DNA from: Bacillota bacterium
GTDB taxonomy: Bacteria > Bacillota > Clostridia > Lachnospirales > Lachnospiraceae
Assembly: GCA_023398615.1 (NCBI GenBank)
Contig: JAEWSD010000016.1
Coordinates: forward strand, 1 to 10,878
Direction: 5' to 3'
DNA: 10,878 nt
Shown here: positions 1 through 6,279 of the stretch, in pieces
Numbering within the stretch: the first letter of the stretch is position 1
Layout of the letters: every line of letters begins with the position of its first letter
The notes under the pieces: generated by a model
Told to the model about the DNA's origin: nothing
Database searches by the model: none
The model's input: the letters and a program-made list of their open reading frames with translations, nothing else
Program-made: the position numbers and the translations under genes

Positions 1-55
1 CGGTATTCCCTCCAATCCGGCCGCTGCCTACAAAACCTAATACCGTAATTTTAAT
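1..55 (-). CDS. Partial Rossmann-fold NAD(P)-binding protein, N-terminus only
   Basis: Only the first 18 codons lie in the window. They read IKITVLGFVGSGRIGGNT, a first beta strand followed by a GxGxxG dinucleotide-binding loop (GSGRIG), as at the N-terminus of NAD(P)-binding oxidoreductases. A TGA stands directly before the ATT codon at 53-55, and no ATG, GTG or TTG occurs in this frame inside the window. A good ribosome binding site, AGGGAGG, ends 5 bases upstream of the ATT. Related proteins typically begin M-K-I-T-V-L-G, so ATT appears to stand where ATG is expected. The gene diverges from an HxlR regulator, the usual arrangement for a regulator and its oxidoreductase target. It may use a rare ATT start or be inactive through loss of the start codon. 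The family assignment rests on one motif. Confidence 0.5.
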   Translation of the reverse strand, partial: MKITVLGFVGSGRIGGNT

Positions 56-83
56 TCACACCTCCCTGTAATAATCAAAACAC

Positions 84-112
84 TTGCTCTTAAGATGGCA
101 TCTTAGTATAAT
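84..112 (+). promoter_or_regulatory. Sigma-A promoter of the HxlR gene with a palindrome in the spacer
   Basis: TTGCTC (84-89) and a perfect TATAAT (107-112) are separated by 17 bases. The spacer holds a perfect 15-bp palindrome, TAAGATGGCATCTTA (91-105), a natural repressor site. A weaker leftward promoter for the divergent gene overlaps it: TTGTGC (complement of 134-139), 17 bases, then TATTAT (complement of 111-116). Confidence 0.65.
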
Positions 113-148
113 AATATTAGAATCCAACACTTGGCACAAGTACGATAT

Positions 149-171
149 TTTTTCATACATAGTATGAAAAA
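149..171. promoter_or_regulatory. Perfect 23-bp palindrome in the HxlR leader (operator candidate)
   Basis: Arms TTTTTCATAC (149-158) and GTATGAAAAA (162-171) are exact reverse complements around ATA. An additional CATACT half-site at 173-178 pairs with AGTATG at 161-166. The site lies downstream of the predicted transcription start and before the HxlR start codon, where a bound dimer could block transcription. Binding by the HxlR protein itself is inferred. Confidence 0.55.
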
Positions 172-199
172 CCATACTTTTATTCAGGAGAGCATCGAA

Positions 200-544
200 A
201 TGGCAAGAAATTTTGACAAGGAAGAACAATGTCCGGTAATACTTACACAAAACCTGGTAGGCGGCAAATGGAAAATCTCTATTATCTGGCTGCTGCACGA
301 GGAGGCAAAAAGGTTTAACGAACTAAAACGGTTATTGCCGAAAATCACGCATGCAATGCTTGCTCAGCAATTGCGGGAGCTTGAAAATGACGGATTGGTA
401 CATAGAGAGGTATACCCGGAAGTTCCCCCAAGGGTAGAGTATTCACTGACTCCTATAGGATGTAAATTTTTGCCTGTCATAGACCTGATGGGAGAATGGG
501 GAAATGAATATCTGGCGGAAAAGTCAGTAAATATTTCAAGCTAA
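200..544 (+). CDS. HxlR-family winged-helix transcriptional regulator
   Basis: A 114-residue protein of usual HxlR length. After a short N-terminus comes CPVILTQNLVGGKWKISII (Cys at residue 11), then a winged helix with the family pattern KRFNELKRLLP, ITHAMLAQQLRELENDGLV and the wing EVPPRVEYSLTPIG. HxlR/YodB-type proteins are dimeric DNA-binding repressors or activators, and several sense electrophiles or quinones through a conserved N-terminal Cys. The Cys here is in the equivalent place, so redox sensing is possible but inferred. The ATG at 200 was chosen because CAGGAGA lies just upstream; the frame is open further back (TTG at 131, ATG at 164), but those starts lack a ribosome binding site and would cover the palindrome. 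It diverges from the oxidoreductase-like gene, its likely target, and converges with the MarR gene. Confidence 0.93.
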   Translation: MARNFDKEEQCPVILTQNLVGGKWKISIIWLLHEEAKRFNELKRLLPKITHAMLAQQLRELENDGLVHREVYPEVPPRVEYSLTPIGCKFLPVIDLMGEWGNEYLAEKSVNISS

Positions 545-562
545 AATACTTACTGTCATGTA

Positions 563-1021
563 TTATACAGTCCTGCCGGCAATTTTTTTCAATAGCTCCA
601 CCAGAATCTTAAGGCTGTCATGCATTTGATTAACTTCTTTCTCATCCAGATTAGCAACCATTAACAACAGTTCCTGTTTCGATTGCTCTTCAATGGCTTT
701 CATATGCTCTATCCCCTCAGAGGTCAATGACAGTAAGATTTTTCTTCTGTCCTCGGGATCGTTTGACCTGATTGCAAGCTTCTTCTCTACTAAGGAATCA
801 ATCAGTGCCGTTAAGCTGCCTTTCTCCATATTTATTAATTTACTAAGTGCCGTAGGTGTTATTTCTTCTGCTTTGCCAATGATCATAACAGCCATGCTTT
901 GATTCTTATTACACAAATCATAGGTTTTATTTCTATCCATATAGATTGTCTTGCATTTATAAAATAGCGGTATTAAATTGAAATAAAGTTCATGTAACTC
1001 ATCCAATCTGTCGTTTCCCAT
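563..1021 (-). CDS. MarR-family winged-helix transcriptional regulator
   Basis: A 152-residue protein of normal MarR length. An N-terminal helical dimerisation region leads into the winged helix: TPTALSKLINMEKGSLTALIDSLVEKKLA (about residues 55-83), then the diagnostic wing NDPEDRRKILLSLTSEG (88-104) with its D-x-R-R signature, and a C-terminal helix that completes the dimer interface. MarR proteins are usually autoregulating repressors released by small ligands or oxidants. The start ATG follows GGAGGAG with 4-base spacing. It is the second gene of a leftward operon, 18 bases behind a DUF4375-like gene, and only 18 bases separate its stop from the convergent HxlR gene. Its likely operators are the palindromes in front of the operon. 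The ligand cannot be told from sequence. Confidence 0.93.
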   Translation of the reverse strand: MGNDRLDELHELYFNLIPLFYKCKTIYMDRNKTYDLCNKNQSMAVMIIGKAEEITPTALSKLINMEKGSLTALIDSLVEKKLAIRSNDPEDRRKILLSLTSEGIEHMKAIEEQSKQELLLMVANLDEKEVNQMHDSLKILVELLKKIAGRTV

Positions 1022-1039
1022 ACTTCTCCTCCAAAATAA

Positions 1040-1567
1040 TTAATCACTAAACTGTACGAACTCCTCCGCATGATCCCGGATATATGCGGCAACCAGCTTA
1101 ATTGATAGCGGAAGAGCATCCCTGAACGATTCATTAAGGCACCTCATTAATGCTGATAATTCAACGTCTTTATCAATCTCAGTGACTAAAGCATTATACT
1201 GTTCCGCATTTTCTTTAAATTCCTCTGTTTGCAGGCTTTGAAAAACCGTTTCCATTTTTTCAAGAACCCGTACCATAGCATAATCTTTAAAGTATTTCAT
1301 TCCTTTTTGCAGCTGTGACCAGACACCTTTTTGGGACAGCAAATAGGATTGATGCAAGTAAAACTCTTCAACCCCGTTTGACGTATGTCCATACAGCACC
1401 TGAAACATGAACAGCGCCCGCTGTCCGGGAGCCAAATGTGCATAGGCCTCTGACTTGATTGTAAAATTTTTACCGCGAACCTGTTGAATAACAGGCCCGA
1501 TACACGTCCATATGAGCGAAACATCATTCAACGCTTCCAAATCTTTTCTTGTTACGGTTGTTAACAT
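1040..1567 (-). CDS. Putative DUF4375 (DMP19-like) protein
   Basis: A 175-residue soluble, mostly helical protein with no signal peptide or membrane segment. The stretch HLAPGQRALFMFQVLYGHTSNGVEEFYLHQS (about residues 44-74) resembles the DUF4375/DMP19 core, in which L-x-P-G-Q-R-A is followed by an N-G-G-F-x-Q-Y/F motif; here that motif is degenerate (SNGVEEFY). The remainder is charged helices. The function of the family is essentially unknown; DMP19 of Neisseria was described as a DNA mimic, but that should not be transferred to this protein. ATG is preceded by GAGGGGAA. It is the first gene of an operon with a MarR regulator, which suggests that the regulator controls this gene. The assignment is by eye and moderate; it could simply be an uncharacterised helical protein. 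Confidence 0.6.
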   Translation of the reverse strand: MLTTVTRKDLEALNDVSLIWTCIGPVIQQVRGKNFTIKSEAYAHLAPGQRALFMFQVLYGHTSNGVEEFYLHQSYLLSQKGVWSQLQKGMKYFKDYAMVRVLEKMETVFQSLQTEEFKENAEQYNALVTEIDKDVELSALMRCLNESFRDALPLSIKLVAAYIRDHAEEFVQFSD

Positions 1568-1592
1568 AGAATTCCCCTCTCTTTTCCCTCAG

Positions 1593-1625
1593 TTCTTATA
1601 ATAGTTAGAATTCTTATTATAAGAA
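1593..1625. promoter_or_regulatory. Palindrome array, probable MarR operator
   Basis: TTCTTATAATA (1593-1603) and TATTATAAGAA (1615-1625) are perfect 11-bp inverted repeats. The right half by itself is a perfect 15-bp palindrome, TTCTTATTATAAGAA (1611-1625), and AGAATTCT (1607-1614) is palindromic at the centre, so two overlapping dyads share central bases. The array lies just downstream of the predicted start of transcription of the DUF4375-marR operon, as expected for an autorepressor site. Confidence 0.6.
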
Positions 1626-1638
1626 ATCTGTCTATCTA

Positions 1639-1667
1639 AAGATATCACCATAATATGTAAATGTCAA
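1639..1667 (-). promoter_or_regulatory. Sigma-A promoter of the DUF4375-marR operon
   Basis: On the minus strand a perfect TTGACA (complement of 1662-1667) is followed 17 bases later by TATCTT (complement of 1639-1644), preceded by the extended -10 element TGA. This would start transcription near 1632, about 65 bases before the ATG. Confidence 0.75.
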
Positions 1668-1680
1668 TACAGTCTTTTAA

Positions 1681-1718
1681 AACAAAAGGAGATTGGCTGT
1701 AATAATCAGCCAATCTCT
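1681..1718 (-). terminator. Rho-independent terminator of the betaine transporter operon
   Basis: GAGATTGGCTG (1689-1699) and CAGCCAATCTC (1707-1717) form a perfect 11-bp stem with a 7-base loop. On the minus strand the stem is followed by CTTTTGTTTT. It lies about 45 bases beyond the stop of the ATPase gene. Confidence 0.88.
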
Positions 1719-1760
1719 ATTAACATAGTCCTAATAAAATCCTATAAGGTTAAATCTGCA

Positions 1761-2945
1761 TCATACAAGTGATGCAAGTACTGCGGCTTTTGTAACGATT
1801 CCGTCGAGGCGGTTATCCTGGTTGACAACTGCAATCGGAAACATAGATTTGGCCGCAACAGGTATCAGATCAGATATCTGAGTATCCAAAGTAGTTCTCG
1901 GAAGATCGGTCAGAATTGCGTCCTGAAAGGTTATTTCCCCCGACCGTACTTTCAAGGCCTGCTCTAATGTAAGAAGACCGATGAACTGCAATTTATCTCC
2001 AACTACAAAAGCACTCGAAACGCCGTTATCACGCATTTGTTTCATGGCATTATTGGCGCCGTCTCTGGAATGGATCAGACAATGCGGAGTCTGCATAATG
2101 TCTTTCACACAGTATATCTGTGATTTGTCGGCGCTGTTAATGAATTCTCTGACATATTCGTCCGCAGGGTTTGTGGACATACCTTCCGGTGTATCGATCT
2201 GTATAATTTTCCCGCTCTTCATGATGGCAACGGTATTACCCAATTTAAAGGCTTCATTGATATCATGCGTAATAAAGACAACCGTTTTATTCAGCTTTTC
2301 CTGTATCGTCAGAAGTTCAAACTGCATCTCGCGCCGTACCAGCGGATCAAGTGCGGAAAAGGGTTCGTCCATAAGAAGAATATCCGGGTCGTTAGCAAGC
2401 GCTCTTGCAATTCCGACACGCTGACGCATGCCTCCGCTTAAATCGTTAACATTCTTATGTTCCCAGCCGCTTAAGCCTACCATAACGATCATCTCCATAG
2501 CCTTTGCTTCCCGCTCGTTTTTTTTCACTCCGCGTATCTCAAGACCATAAGCCACATTGCCAAGAACATCTCTATGTGACATCAGTCCAAAGCTTTGAAA
2601 TACCATAGAAATTTTATTCCGCCTGTAATCAATCAGCTGTTTTTTCGTATATTCCTGAACGTCATCACCCTCAAAATATATCTTCCCCGAATTAGGCGGC
2701 TGCAGCATATTTAAGCAGCGTACCACAGTTGATTTTCCTGAGCCGGATAATCCGATAAGTGTAAATATCTTTCCGCGTTCTACCTCAAACGAAACGTCGT
2801 CAACAGCAACCGTAACCTCCGTTTGCTTTAATATTTCCTCTTTACTGTAACCCTTTTTAATCATTTCGCTTGCTGCGGCTTTCTTTGCTCCGAACATTTT
2901 TGTAAGATGCTCAACACGCAGTATTATATTGTTTTCATCCATCAT
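1761..2945 (-). CDS. opuAA: Glycine betaine/proline-type ABC transporter ATP-binding protein with CBS domains
   Basis: A 394-residue cytoplasmic ATPase that powers osmoprotectant import. Visible elements: an N-terminal family insert ahead of the core, Walker A GLSGSGKST (65-73), Q-loop Q117, ABC signature LSGGMRQR (169-176), Walker B ILLMDEP (189-195), D-loop SALD (197-200) and switch His 227. Two CBS motifs fill about residues 277-394, as in ProV/OpuAA, where they mediate ionic-strength or c-di-AMP control in studied homologues. Length matches the family, but it ends at the second CBS domain with no charged C-terminal tail. It starts with ATG-ATG after AGGAGAGG and overlaps the permease end by 11 bases, implying translational coupling. 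It is last in the operon and followed by a terminator. The substrate (betaine, carnitine, choline or proline betaine) cannot be fixed from the ATPase. Confidence 0.95.
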   Translation of the reverse strand: MMDENNIILRVEHLTKMFGAKKAAASEMIKKGYSKEEILKQTEVTVAVDDVSFEVERGKIFTLIGLSGSGKSTVVRCLNMLQPPNSGKIYFEGDDVQEYTKKQLIDYRRNKISMVFQSFGLMSHRDVLGNVAYGLEIRGVKKNEREAKAMEMIVMVGLSGWEHKNVNDLSGGMRQRVGIARALANDPDILLMDEPFSALDPLVRREMQFELLTIQEKLNKTVVFITHDINEAFKLGNTVAIMKSGKIIQIDTPEGMSTNPADEYVREFINSADKSQIYCVKDIMQTPHCLIHSRDGANNAMKQMRDNGVSSAFVVGDKLQFIGLLTLEQALKVRSGEITFQDAILTDLPRTTLDTQISDLIPVAAKSMFPIAVVNQDNRLDGIVTKAAVLASLV

Positions 2946-3807
2946 TAGGCATCCTCTCCTTTTTAAATATCCCCTGCGTCAACCTGTCCATGATAATAGC
3001 CATAATTACAATTGCAATACCTGCCGCAAATCCTCTGCCGCTCTCAAGGCGGTTTATTCCGTTTAAAACTTCTTCTCCCAATCCGGCGACCCCTATCATG
3101 GAACAAGTTACAACCATTGAGATAGCCATCATTATAGTCTGATTCACACCGGTCATGATAGTGGGTAATGCCTGAGGAATTTGAACCTTAAAAAGAGTCT
3201 GCATTCTGGTTGACCCAAATGATTTCGCTGCTTCCACTACTTCCGTATCCACCTGTTGAATACCGTGACTGGTCAGACGAATCACCGGCGGTACGGCGTA
3301 AATTGTCGTAGCTATAACACCCGATACATTGCCCAGGCCAAGCAGCATTACAGCCGGTATCAGATAAACAAAACTGGGCATTGTCTGCATCGTGTCAAGA
3401 ATCGGCCGCATAATGGCATTGGCCTTTCTGTTGGATGAGATAATGATTCCTATGGGGAGACCGATCAAAAGAGATATGATTACAGATGCTATGACAATCG
3501 TGAGTGTATCATTCATCTTATCCCACAAGCCGATGGCACCGATAAATAACAGCAAAGCGGCGTACAGTAACGAGCGGGATAACTTTTTGCTCATCTTGTA
3601 TGTTACCGCAAATACGGCAATAATGAGCAGCCACCACGGAATCAGGTTAACAACCGTATCTATCCCGTTTAACAGGGAACGAAGTACATCTGAGACGGTA
3701 TCAAAAAAAGGATCCCAGTTCTTTAACATGTATTCTATCGCTTTGTCGATTGGTTTCTTAATATCTATATAAAAGTTTTCGGGAAATTCTAAAAACCACT
3801 CCGGCAA
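2935..3807 (-). CDS. opuAB: Glycine betaine/proline-type ABC transporter permease
   Basis: A 290-residue inner-membrane subunit of the ProW/OpuAB type. A polar N-terminus of about 50 residues precedes hydrophobic segments at about 55-70, 78-95, 102-124, 143-172, 222-245 and 260-275. The cytoplasmic coupling loop EAAKSFGSTRMQTLFKVQIP (192-211) is the EAA motif that contacts the ATPase. The sequences LDTMQTMPSFVYLIPAV and VPPVIRLTSHGI are typical of the family. The start is TTG (CAA at 3805-3807), the only start in this frame fitting the GGGGGTGG ribosome binding site; the ATG five bases before it opens a different, short frame. It lies 14 bases after the binding-protein gene and overlaps the ATPase gene. 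Confidence 0.94.
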   Translation of the reverse strand: MPEWFLEFPENFYIDIKKPIDKAIEYMLKNWDPFFDTVSDVLRSLLNGIDTVVNLIPWWLLIIAVFAVTYKMSKKLSRSLLYAALLLFIGAIGLWDKMNDTLTIVIASVIISLLIGLPIGIIISSNRKANAIMRPILDTMQTMPSFVYLIPAVMLLGLGNVSGVIATTIYAVPPVIRLTSHGIQQVDTEVVEAAKSFGSTRMQTLFKVQIPQALPTIMTGVNQTIMMAISMVVTCSMIGVAGLGEEVLNGINRLESGRGFAAGIAIVIMAIIMDRLTQGIFKKERMPNDG

Positions 3808-3821
3808 TCATTCCACCCCCT

Positions 3822-4805
3822 TTATTCGCCAAGTGCATTCCGCACGAGTTCTGCTTTCTCTGACGGAAGCCATTGTCCAAGAAGCTCATCATGTTCAGAA
3901 AGGAACCATTTTGCGGCATCCGTATATTCGGCATCATTTTCGTTAATGTACGCCAGAGCCTCGGAGGTCATCTGACTGGATGTAGAATACTTGCTTAAAA
4001 ATTCACAGAATTCCGGGTTAGCGTCCTTAAATTCCGGATTAACACAAACCGTAAGGCTAATGGAAGGGCATTCACACTGACCCTCCGGATATAAATCCGG
4101 ATCGTAGGGTGCATCCTCCAGGAGCACCAGATCGTATTCTCCGGTAATCCACGCCGGTTCCCAGTAATACGCAACAATAGGTTCGCCTTTCTCGTATGCG
4201 CCTGCAATAGCCGCCGCAAGTGCGGCGTCCGAACCGGGATCCATGTAATTATAAAAGGCATCCAGACCGTAAAATTCCACTTTCTTACGCATTATCTCGT
4301 CAACAGCCCAACCGGAAATTGCTCCATATATTCTTCCCTTTGAAGAATCATCCGGATCTGTAAAGATATCACTGTAATTCTTAAGGTCCTCAACCGTCCT
4401 GAGCCCAGGCGCGGCTGCCTCAATCCCCCGATCGGCATCTCCTTCTATTACATAACGCGGTACATACAATCCCTGTATGTTGTCGTCATAGTTTATACCT
4501 AATTCGGCAACGAAACCTTTTGCAACATCTTCCTCATAGGTCGCAATACTGTCGGTCCATGTTTCCATATATACCTGAATATCTCCGGTCTTTAGCGCCC
4601 CGTAAGTTACGGCGGTCGAACCGGATGTCTCTTTCGTATTCATATCGTATGCAGTTTCGGCTATGTACATAGCCACAGCATTATGGAATTTCATACTATC
4701 CCACCCTGCGTCGCCAAATACTACCTTTGACGATTCTTTAGAGCATGCGCTGACAAGAAGCATCACGAATAACCCCAAACTGATTGCCATAAATCTTTTC
4801 TTCAT
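3822..4805 (-). CDS. opuAC: Betaine-type ABC transporter substrate-binding lipoprotein
   Basis: A 327-residue secreted lipoprotein. The N-terminus MKKRFMAISLGLFVMLLVSAC is a signal peptide ending in a VSAC lipobox, with lipidated Cys 21. The mature part is an OpuAC-type periplasmic-binding fold: VVFGDAGWDSMKFHNAVA (28-45), YMETWTDS (79-86), YGAISGW (160-166), GSDAALAAAI (191-200) and VAYYWEPAWI (211-220). Trp 35, 83, 166 and 215 are candidates for the aromatic cage that holds the quaternary ammonium group. An upstream in-frame extension was rejected because GGAGGTG lies just before this ATG and the lipoprotein signal begins here. It is the first gene of the operon, so the order is binding protein, permease, ATPase rather than proV-proW-proX. 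Glycine betaine is the most likely substrate; related osmolytes are possible. Confidence 0.94.
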   Translation of the reverse strand: MKKRFMAISLGLFVMLLVSACSKESSKVVFGDAGWDSMKFHNAVAMYIAETAYDMNTKETSGSTAVTYGALKTGDIQVYMETWTDSIATYEEDVAKGFVAELGINYDDNIQGLYVPRYVIEGDADRGIEAAAPGLRTVEDLKNYSDIFTDPDDSSKGRIYGAISGWAVDEIMRKKVEFYGLDAFYNYMDPGSDAALAAAIAGAYEKGEPIVAYYWEPAWITGEYDLVLLEDAPYDPDLYPEGQCECPSISLTVCVNPEFKDANPEFCEFLSKYSTSSQMTSEALAYINENDAEYTDAAKWFLSEHDELLGQWLPSEKAELVRNALGE

Positions 4806-4829
4806 TAAAACACCTCCGTTTATGATTGT

Positions 4830-4853
4830 GTGACGAAAACATGTTTTCACCAC
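4830..4853. promoter_or_regulatory. 24-bp interrupted palindrome in the transporter leader
   Basis: A perfect 14-bp palindrome GAAAACATGTTTTC (4835-4848) is flanked symmetrically by GTG (4830-4832) and CAC (4851-4853). It lies between the predicted transcription start and the start codon of the binding-protein gene. It is a good operator candidate for the divergently encoded BusR-like regulator; the assignment is inferred. Confidence 0.5.
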
Positions 4854-4874
4854 GGACATGAAACAAACCAACAC

Positions 4875-5029
4875 ATTTATTATATAAAATAAGTTGTCAG
4901 TTGTCAAATTAACAAAATCATGCTACTATATTATTTAATTTATCAGTATCATTTTCCAAAGCTCCTTAATATGTAATTCTTCAAATTAATAATAAGCAAA
5001 AATCGTGAGAACAATATTTATTATATAAA
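4875..5029 (+). repeat. Duplicated 14-bp motif ATTTATTATATAAA
   Basis: Identical copies occur at 4875-4888 and 5016-5029, in the same orientation and 141 bases apart. They lie at the two ends of the divergent transporter/regulator intergenic region. Each is nearly palindromic (TTTAT, TAT, ATAAA). The first contains the -10 box of the transporter promoter; the second lies just before the regulator start. Confidence 0.6.
4879..4907 (-). promoter_or_regulatory. Perfect-consensus sigma-A promoter of the betaine transporter operon
   Basis: On the minus strand TTGACA (complement of 4902-4907), a 17-base spacer and TATAAT (complement of 4879-4884) match consensus at every position. Transcription should start near 4872, leaving a leader of about 67 bases. 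Such a strong core promoter implies control by repression. Tandem TTGTCA copies (4894-4899 and 4901-4906) overlap the -35 region. Confidence 0.85.
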
Positions 5030-5051
5030 CAAAGATAGGATGAAAACCAGA

Positions 5052-5675
5052 ATGGAAAATACAGAGAAACCTACCACTCCCAGATACTTAAAAATAGCCG
5101 TGGATATAGCGGCAAGAATTGTTTCCGGAAACCTGAGGGAGGGAGATAAGCTAAGAGGACGGTCCATATTGTCTACCGAATATAATGTTTCACCGGAGAC
5201 AATCCGACGTTCCGTATCATTGTTATCAGACAAAAAAATTGTGGAGGTAAATGCAGGAAGTGGTATTGTTGTTTTATCCCATGAAAAAGCGGTCGAATTT
5301 GTAAATAGCTTTCAATCCGATAAGGTTATTTCACAGATGAACAGAAATTTAGCGCAGCTGCTCGAAGACAGGAGAGCTTTAGATGAGGAAATATTATTCA
5401 CAACAAAGCAAATTGTTGACATGTACAAATATATGCGAACAGATCTTATCAATCCGGTTGAAATCATTTTGCCCGAGAATTCGCATGTGATAGGCAAAAG
5501 CATCGGCTCCCTTCAGATATGGCATAATACGGGTGCGACAATAATCGGAATCATTCAGGGAAACCATATTATAATCTCACCCGGTCCGTATTTTGAGTTT
5601 TCACCAAACGACAAAGTACTGATTGTCGGTGACGAGCACGTTATAGAACGTTTTAACGCTTACCTGAGTATGTAA
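5052..5675 (+). CDS. busR: BusR-like regulator: GntR winged helix plus RCK_C (TrkA-C) domain
   Basis: A 207-residue protein in two parts. Residues about 9-77 are a GntR winged helix (PRYLKIAVDIAARIVSGNLREGDKL, then LSTEYNVSPETIRRSVSLLSDKKIVEV). Residues about 80-125 look like a coiled coil, and about 130-207 form an RCK_C/TrkA-C domain (NPVEIILPENSHVIGKSIGSLQIWHNTGATIIGI through SPNDKVLIVGDEHVIERF). This order is that of BusR, which in lactococci and streptococci binds c-di-AMP through RCK_C and represses the betaine transporter. Divergence from a betaine transporter operon fits the same role. The ATG at 5052 was preferred to the one at 5040, which abuts AGG with no spacing; the site is weak for both. 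No clear promoter was found upstream, so low expression is possible. Effector and operator are inferred by homology. Confidence 0.88.
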   Translation: MENTEKPTTPRYLKIAVDIAARIVSGNLREGDKLRGRSILSTEYNVSPETIRRSVSLLSDKKIVEVNAGSGIVVLSHEKAVEFVNSFQSDKVISQMNRNLAQLLEDRRALDEEILFTTKQIVDMYKYMRTDLINPVEIILPENSHVIGKSIGSLQIWHNTGATIIGIIQGNHIIISPGPYFEFSPNDKVLIVGDEHVIERFNAYLSM

Positions 5676-5690
5676 AATAAATATTCTATA

Positions 5691-5743
5691 GAAACACACT
5701 CGTAAATTGCCGGATGAAACGTAGCAATTTACGAGTGTGTTTC
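5691..5743. terminator. Bidirectional terminator between busR-like gene and VOC gene
   Basis: Perfect 20-bp arms (5691-5710 and 5724-5743) enclose a 13-base loop. The left arm begins GAAACACACTCG and the right arm ends CGAGTGTGTTTC. The T-runs are short in both directions, but the hairpin stands between convergent stop codons, which fits a shared terminator. Confidence 0.8.
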
Positions 5744-5785
5744 TTCTCCGGATAAGCCGAAGCATTGGTACGATCAAGTTTGGTT

Positions 5786-6166
5786 TTATAGTCCGACTCC
5801 ATCCCCGATTTCAATAATATTTCCCTCCGGGTCCGCAATGAAAAAGTTTCTCATGCCATATGGCTGAGTTGTCAGTTCACATAGGATTCTGACGTTAAGC
5901 TTCTTAAGCCTTTCATATTCCTTATCAACCTCAGGCGTTGTAAAATGCAGGTACATTTCCATCGTGAGGTTTATACCGTTCGGCGGAGCATTTGTTTCGC
6001 CGATAGCCTTAGCAAAATCTTCCCGGTCGTAAAAAAACAATCCTTCATCACCCTTTTTGAGATTTGCAAATAAACCACCGTCCCAGTAGGCCTCAAAGTT
6101 TAATACGTCACAGTAAAATAAGACCATCTTTTTCATGTCACCGACAAATAAACCAACATCCTTCAT
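5786..6166 (-). CDS. VOC (glyoxalase/bleomycin-resistance fold) family protein
   Basis: A 126-residue single-domain protein of the vicinal oxygen chelate fold. The first beta-alpha unit is VGLFVGDMKKMVLFYCDVLNFE (4-25) and the second is MYLHFTTPEVDKEYERLKKL (71-90), ending in FIADPEGNIIEIGD (109-122), the usual C-terminal signature with metal-ligand Glu 119. Family members include glyoxalases, dioxygenases and antibiotic-binding proteins; nothing here fixes the reaction. The ATG at 6164-6166 follows AAAGGAGG with 8-base spacing. The frame stays open upstream to 6259, but that extension has no ribosome binding site and no domain match. It follows the DUF1801 gene after 113 bases, so read-through or a separate weak promoter are both possible. 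Confidence 0.9.
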   Translation of the reverse strand: MKDVGLFVGDMKKMVLFYCDVLNFEAYWDGGLFANLKKGDEGLFFYDREDFAKAIGETNAPPNGINLTMEMYLHFTTPEVDKEYERLKKLNVRILCELTTQPYGMRNFFIADPEGNIIEIGDGVGL

Positions 6167-6279
6167 ATAGGCTTCCTCCTTTGATTCATGATGTATAACA
6201 AGTCTATCAGGGACCGCCGCACCCGTATTGCAAAAAACCGACATCCATACTGAATGCATATCAGTCCTTTGACATACTA

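Noticed and set aside
131..199. Upstream extension of the HxlR frame from TTG at 131 or ATG at 164
   Set aside because: No ribosome binding site precedes either start, and the 23-bp palindrome lies in this stretch. ATG at 200 has CAGGAGA and gives the usual family N-terminus.
1981..2424. 147-codon open frame on the plus strand inside the ATPase gene
   Set aside because: Antisense shadow of a strongly conserved ABC ATPase; no ribosome binding site and no recognisable domain.
3392..3772. 126-codon open frame on the plus strand inside the permease gene
   Set aside because: Hydrophobic-looking antisense shadow of the permease helices, without initiation signals.
5691..5743. Long inverted repeat as an insertion-sequence end or attachment site
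   Set aside because: The 20-bp hairpin sits between convergent stop codons and no transposase or integrase is present; a bidirectional terminator explains it.
6167..6259. In-frame N-terminal extension of the VOC gene
   Set aside because: Not similar to the fold, lacks a ribosome binding site at its own start, and AAAGGAGG directly serves the ATG at 6166.
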